In this document: positions 36,001 to 37,886 of the stretch, one piece after another
Layout: each line of letters begins with the position of its first letter
Numbering within the stretch: the stretch's first letter is position 1
Origin: Candidatus Bathyarchaeum sp.
GTDB lineage: Archaea; Thermoproteota; Bathyarchaeia; Bathyarchaeales; Bathyarchaeaceae
Assembly (NCBI GenBank): GCA_016930555.1
Contig: JAFGGM010000062.1
Location: 1 to 37,886 of the forward strand
Length of the DNA: 37,886 nucleotides
Direction: 5' to 3'
The notes under the pieces: model-generated
Seen by the model: the letters and a program-made list of their open reading frames with translations, nothing else
Database searches by the model: none
Told to the model about the DNA's origin: nothing
Made by a program: the position numbers and the translations under genes

Positions 36001-36846
36001 TTAACTCAGTGGCTTCAGCTGATTCACTGTTCCAAGAAACGTTCCGTCCAGTAGATATACCTCTGCCTCGTCCATGTTCACGCAACCACACCGTAATATT
36101 GGACCAATGTAGGCATCAGCTTTCTTCCCCTTTCTTTTATCGTTGACAGGTCGTCCTCCCAGAAACTGATTAAAGGAAGGCATTATGAAAAGCTGTGAAA
36201 CCTTGACTTTTGCTTCATTCTGTTCTTCTAGAATGTTAATGCTTTTGGTGCCCAAGTATTTACGAAGAGTCTTTGCTAGCTGGGCTCCATTGCATGGTGC
36301 CTTAAGCAAGACCTGTCTTGTCATTCTTAGTCCCATGGGGTCGCGGATGGCTACTGTGGGGTGAACGTGACCTGTGATTAGGCTTCTGCATTCTAGCAGT
36401 TCTGGGGTTGGCCATGCGTGTCCGTGGAAAAGTCCGATGTCTCCGAAGTTGGTGCCTGATGCGGGGACAATTTTTACTTTTTCGGGTAGGAGGGGTTCAA
36501 GGTTTCCGTCATGGTTTCCTAGTAATACTTGAAGGTCTGGAACCTGTTTTTGTATTGTTTCGAAGAATTCTGGGATGTCCTTCCATTCTTCGAAGGCTAC
36601 TTTTGCTATGGCGTCTTTTATGTCTCCCAGAAAAGTTACTTGTGTGGGTTTTGTCGCTTTGATTACCTTAAGGAGCTCGTTCTTGAGTTTTGAGGTTTGG
36701 GATGGAACATGAACTCCTCTCTGGCTCAGCAGCCTTTCCCAGCCTATATGAAGGTCAGCCACCACTAGGCATCGATCACTGTTGTTCTGCAGTAGTAGGG
36801 CTGGATACTGCTGTACAGGCTTTATCTGCGTCAACTTACCACACAA
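36001..36846 (-). CDS. metallophosphoesterase (archaeal Lhr/SbcD-like phosphoesterase family)
   Basis: LVVADLHIGWE, VTFLGDIKDAI, LLGNHDGN, LFHGHAWP, ITGHVHPTV. Confidence 0.87.
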   Translation of the reverse strand: MCGKLTQIKPVQQYPALLLQNNSDRCLVVADLHIGWERLLSQRGVHVPSQTSKLKNELLKVIKATKPTQVTFLGDIKDAIAKVAFEEWKDIPEFFETIQKQVPDLQVLLGNHDGNLEPLLPEKVKIVPASGTNFGDIGLFHGHAWPTPELLECRSLITGHVHPTVAIRDPMGLRMTRQVLLKAPCNGAQLAKTLRKYLGTKSINILEEQNEAKVKVSQLFIMPSFNQFLGGRPVNDKRKGKKADAYIGPILRCGCVNMDEAEVYLLDGTFLGTVNQLKPLS

Positions 36847-36880
36847 TATTCTTTGGCGTTGTCTGTTAAAAACTGGACTG

Positions 36881-37705
36881 CTAGCCGCCCGAACTTAGAG
36901 CCTCTGTGATAGCTTTGTACATTTTATTGTTTGATGCTGCAATAAAGGACAGCCTTTGGGTGGCTTCTAGGGGAGCGTCTAGCCCTTTTCCTTCTGGCGT
37001 AACAATGATTCCGCCTGCTTCCTGTAGTATGAGGTATGAGGCGACTATGTCTGTTACTCGCAGTTTTCCTCGCATGTCAATGAAGGCGTCTGCGCTGCCG
37101 TCTGCAACGTAACAGATTTCTTGGGCGTTGGCTCCGAAATGGCGAAAATGTTTTCCTACCTTGAGCAGTCCCTTCAGTTTGGCTAAAAGCTCCTCTATCT
37201 TGAGGGTGTTCAGGTCAATGCCGATTACTGCATCATCTATGTTGACTGTTTCTGAGGGTTTGATGAGGTTGCCGTTTTTGAAGGCGCCGCCGTTCTTTTG
37301 GGCGGTGTAAACTATGTCATGGACTATGTCGTGGACGATTGCCGTCTCCATGTCCTTAAGCTGTGAGCTGCTTGAGACTGCGATGACGTTGGCGCTGAAG
37401 GGTAGTCCATGAATGGCGTTGGTTGTGCCGTCCACAGGGTCTGTTACTACATAAACTTCGGATGAGCCAAAACCGATTTGTTTTGTACCCGCCTCTTCGC
37501 TGACAAGGGTACAGGACACTTCATGTTTGTTTAGGCAGTCTATTAGGGCTTTCTCGGCAGCCAAGTCGATCCTTTTTGATTTGTCTCCGCCTGCTCCGAT
37601 GCCGAAACTGACAGCGGCTTTTGGGCAGCCATAGTATCTGAGGGCGGCTTTTCTCATCTTTTGTGAGCATTCCTGTAATATTTCCAACCAGTCCATACTT
37701 GTCAC
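36881..37705 (-). CDS. inositol monophosphatase / archaeal fructose-1,6-bisphosphatase family
   Basis: LVSEEAGTKQ, VVTDPVDGTTNAIHGLPFSA, DMRGKLRVTDIVASYLILQEAGG. Confidence 0.9.
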   Translation of the reverse strand: MTSMDWLEILQECSQKMRKAALRYYGCPKAAVSFGIGAGGDKSKRIDLAAEKALIDCLNKHEVSCTLVSEEAGTKQIGFGSSEVYVVTDPVDGTTNAIHGLPFSANVIAVSSSSQLKDMETAIVHDIVHDIVYTAQKNGGAFKNGNLIKPSETVNIDDAVIGIDLNTLKIEELLAKLKGLLKVGKHFRHFGANAQEICYVADGSADAFIDMRGKLRVTDIVASYLILQEAGGIIVTPEGKGLDAPLEATQRLSFIAASNNKMYKAITEALSSGG

Positions 37706-37801
37706 TTCTCAGGTTTGGTATTTGTAGGGGGCTTCTTTAAGCTTATATTGTGTTATGGGCGAAAAGACACTTAAGGAAGATTTGTTTTTCTGAAACAAAG
37801 A

Positions 37802-37886
37802 GCGGGGGTCGCCGAGCTAGGTCAAAGGCGCAGGCTTCAGGAGCCTGTCCCGTAGGGGTTCGTGGGTTCGAATCCCACCCCCCGCA
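37802..37886 (+). tRNA. tRNA-Leu (anticodon CAG); CCA not encoded within the window
   Basis: GCGGGGG acceptor pairs with CCCCCGC; anticodon stem-loop CAGGC-TTCAGGA-GCCTG; long variable arm; T-arm GTGGGTTCGAATCCCAC. Confidence 0.94.

Noticed and set aside
36001-36846. Phosphoesterase as Mre11 partner for NurA-HerA
   Set aside because: Short single-domain protein resembling the Lhr/SbcD-like archaeal phosphoesterase family, about 25 kb from herA and without rad50; not Mre11.
1-37886. Mobile element, prophage or defence island
   Set aside because: No transposase, integrase, phage, restriction or toxin-antitoxin genes recognised; the tRNAs at each end show no attachment-site duplication visible in the window.

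Overview
Archaeal chromosomal segment, about 38 kb. Protein content (PolD, Orc1/Cdc6, NurA/HerA, Alba, Elf1, GGGP synthase, Sec61beta) is unmistakably archaeal; a Bathyarchaeia-like or TACK lineage is my guess, not demonstrated. It is bounded by tRNA-Ser(CGA) (minus, cut by the left edge) and tRNA-Leu(CAG) (plus). Main blocks: NAD biosynthesis operon (nadA-nadC-nadB); a PhoU-like regulator; a replication/repair island (PolD DP1, Orc1/Cdc6, putative oriC, wHTH, NurA, HerA, later PolD DP2); a lipid/transcription pair (GGGP synthase, Elf1-like); a compact trpEGDCFBA operon; Sec61beta and an LSm-like protein; a DUF2070-like membrane protein; a porCDAB operon; Alba; a class III aminotransferase; an RPA-like OB protein; a SWIM-domain protein; Hsp20; a phosphoesterase; and an IMPase/FBPase. 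Strongest unexplained signals: (1) three ORB-like elements around an AT-rich intergenic region next to orc1/cdc6, a candidate replication origin; (2) an exact 11-mer AGACTCTTCGT found 8 times, 6 of them within 2.3 kb around that origin and nurA; (3) about 15 TGTGAT/ATCACA half-sites, several forming palindromes, in three spacers around a membrane-anchored wHTH gene and an orphan gene; (4) a Shu2/SWS1-type SWIM motif protein near an RPA-like gene; (5) two small genes missing from the ORF track. All family calls are from recognition of the translated sequence only; no searches were run.
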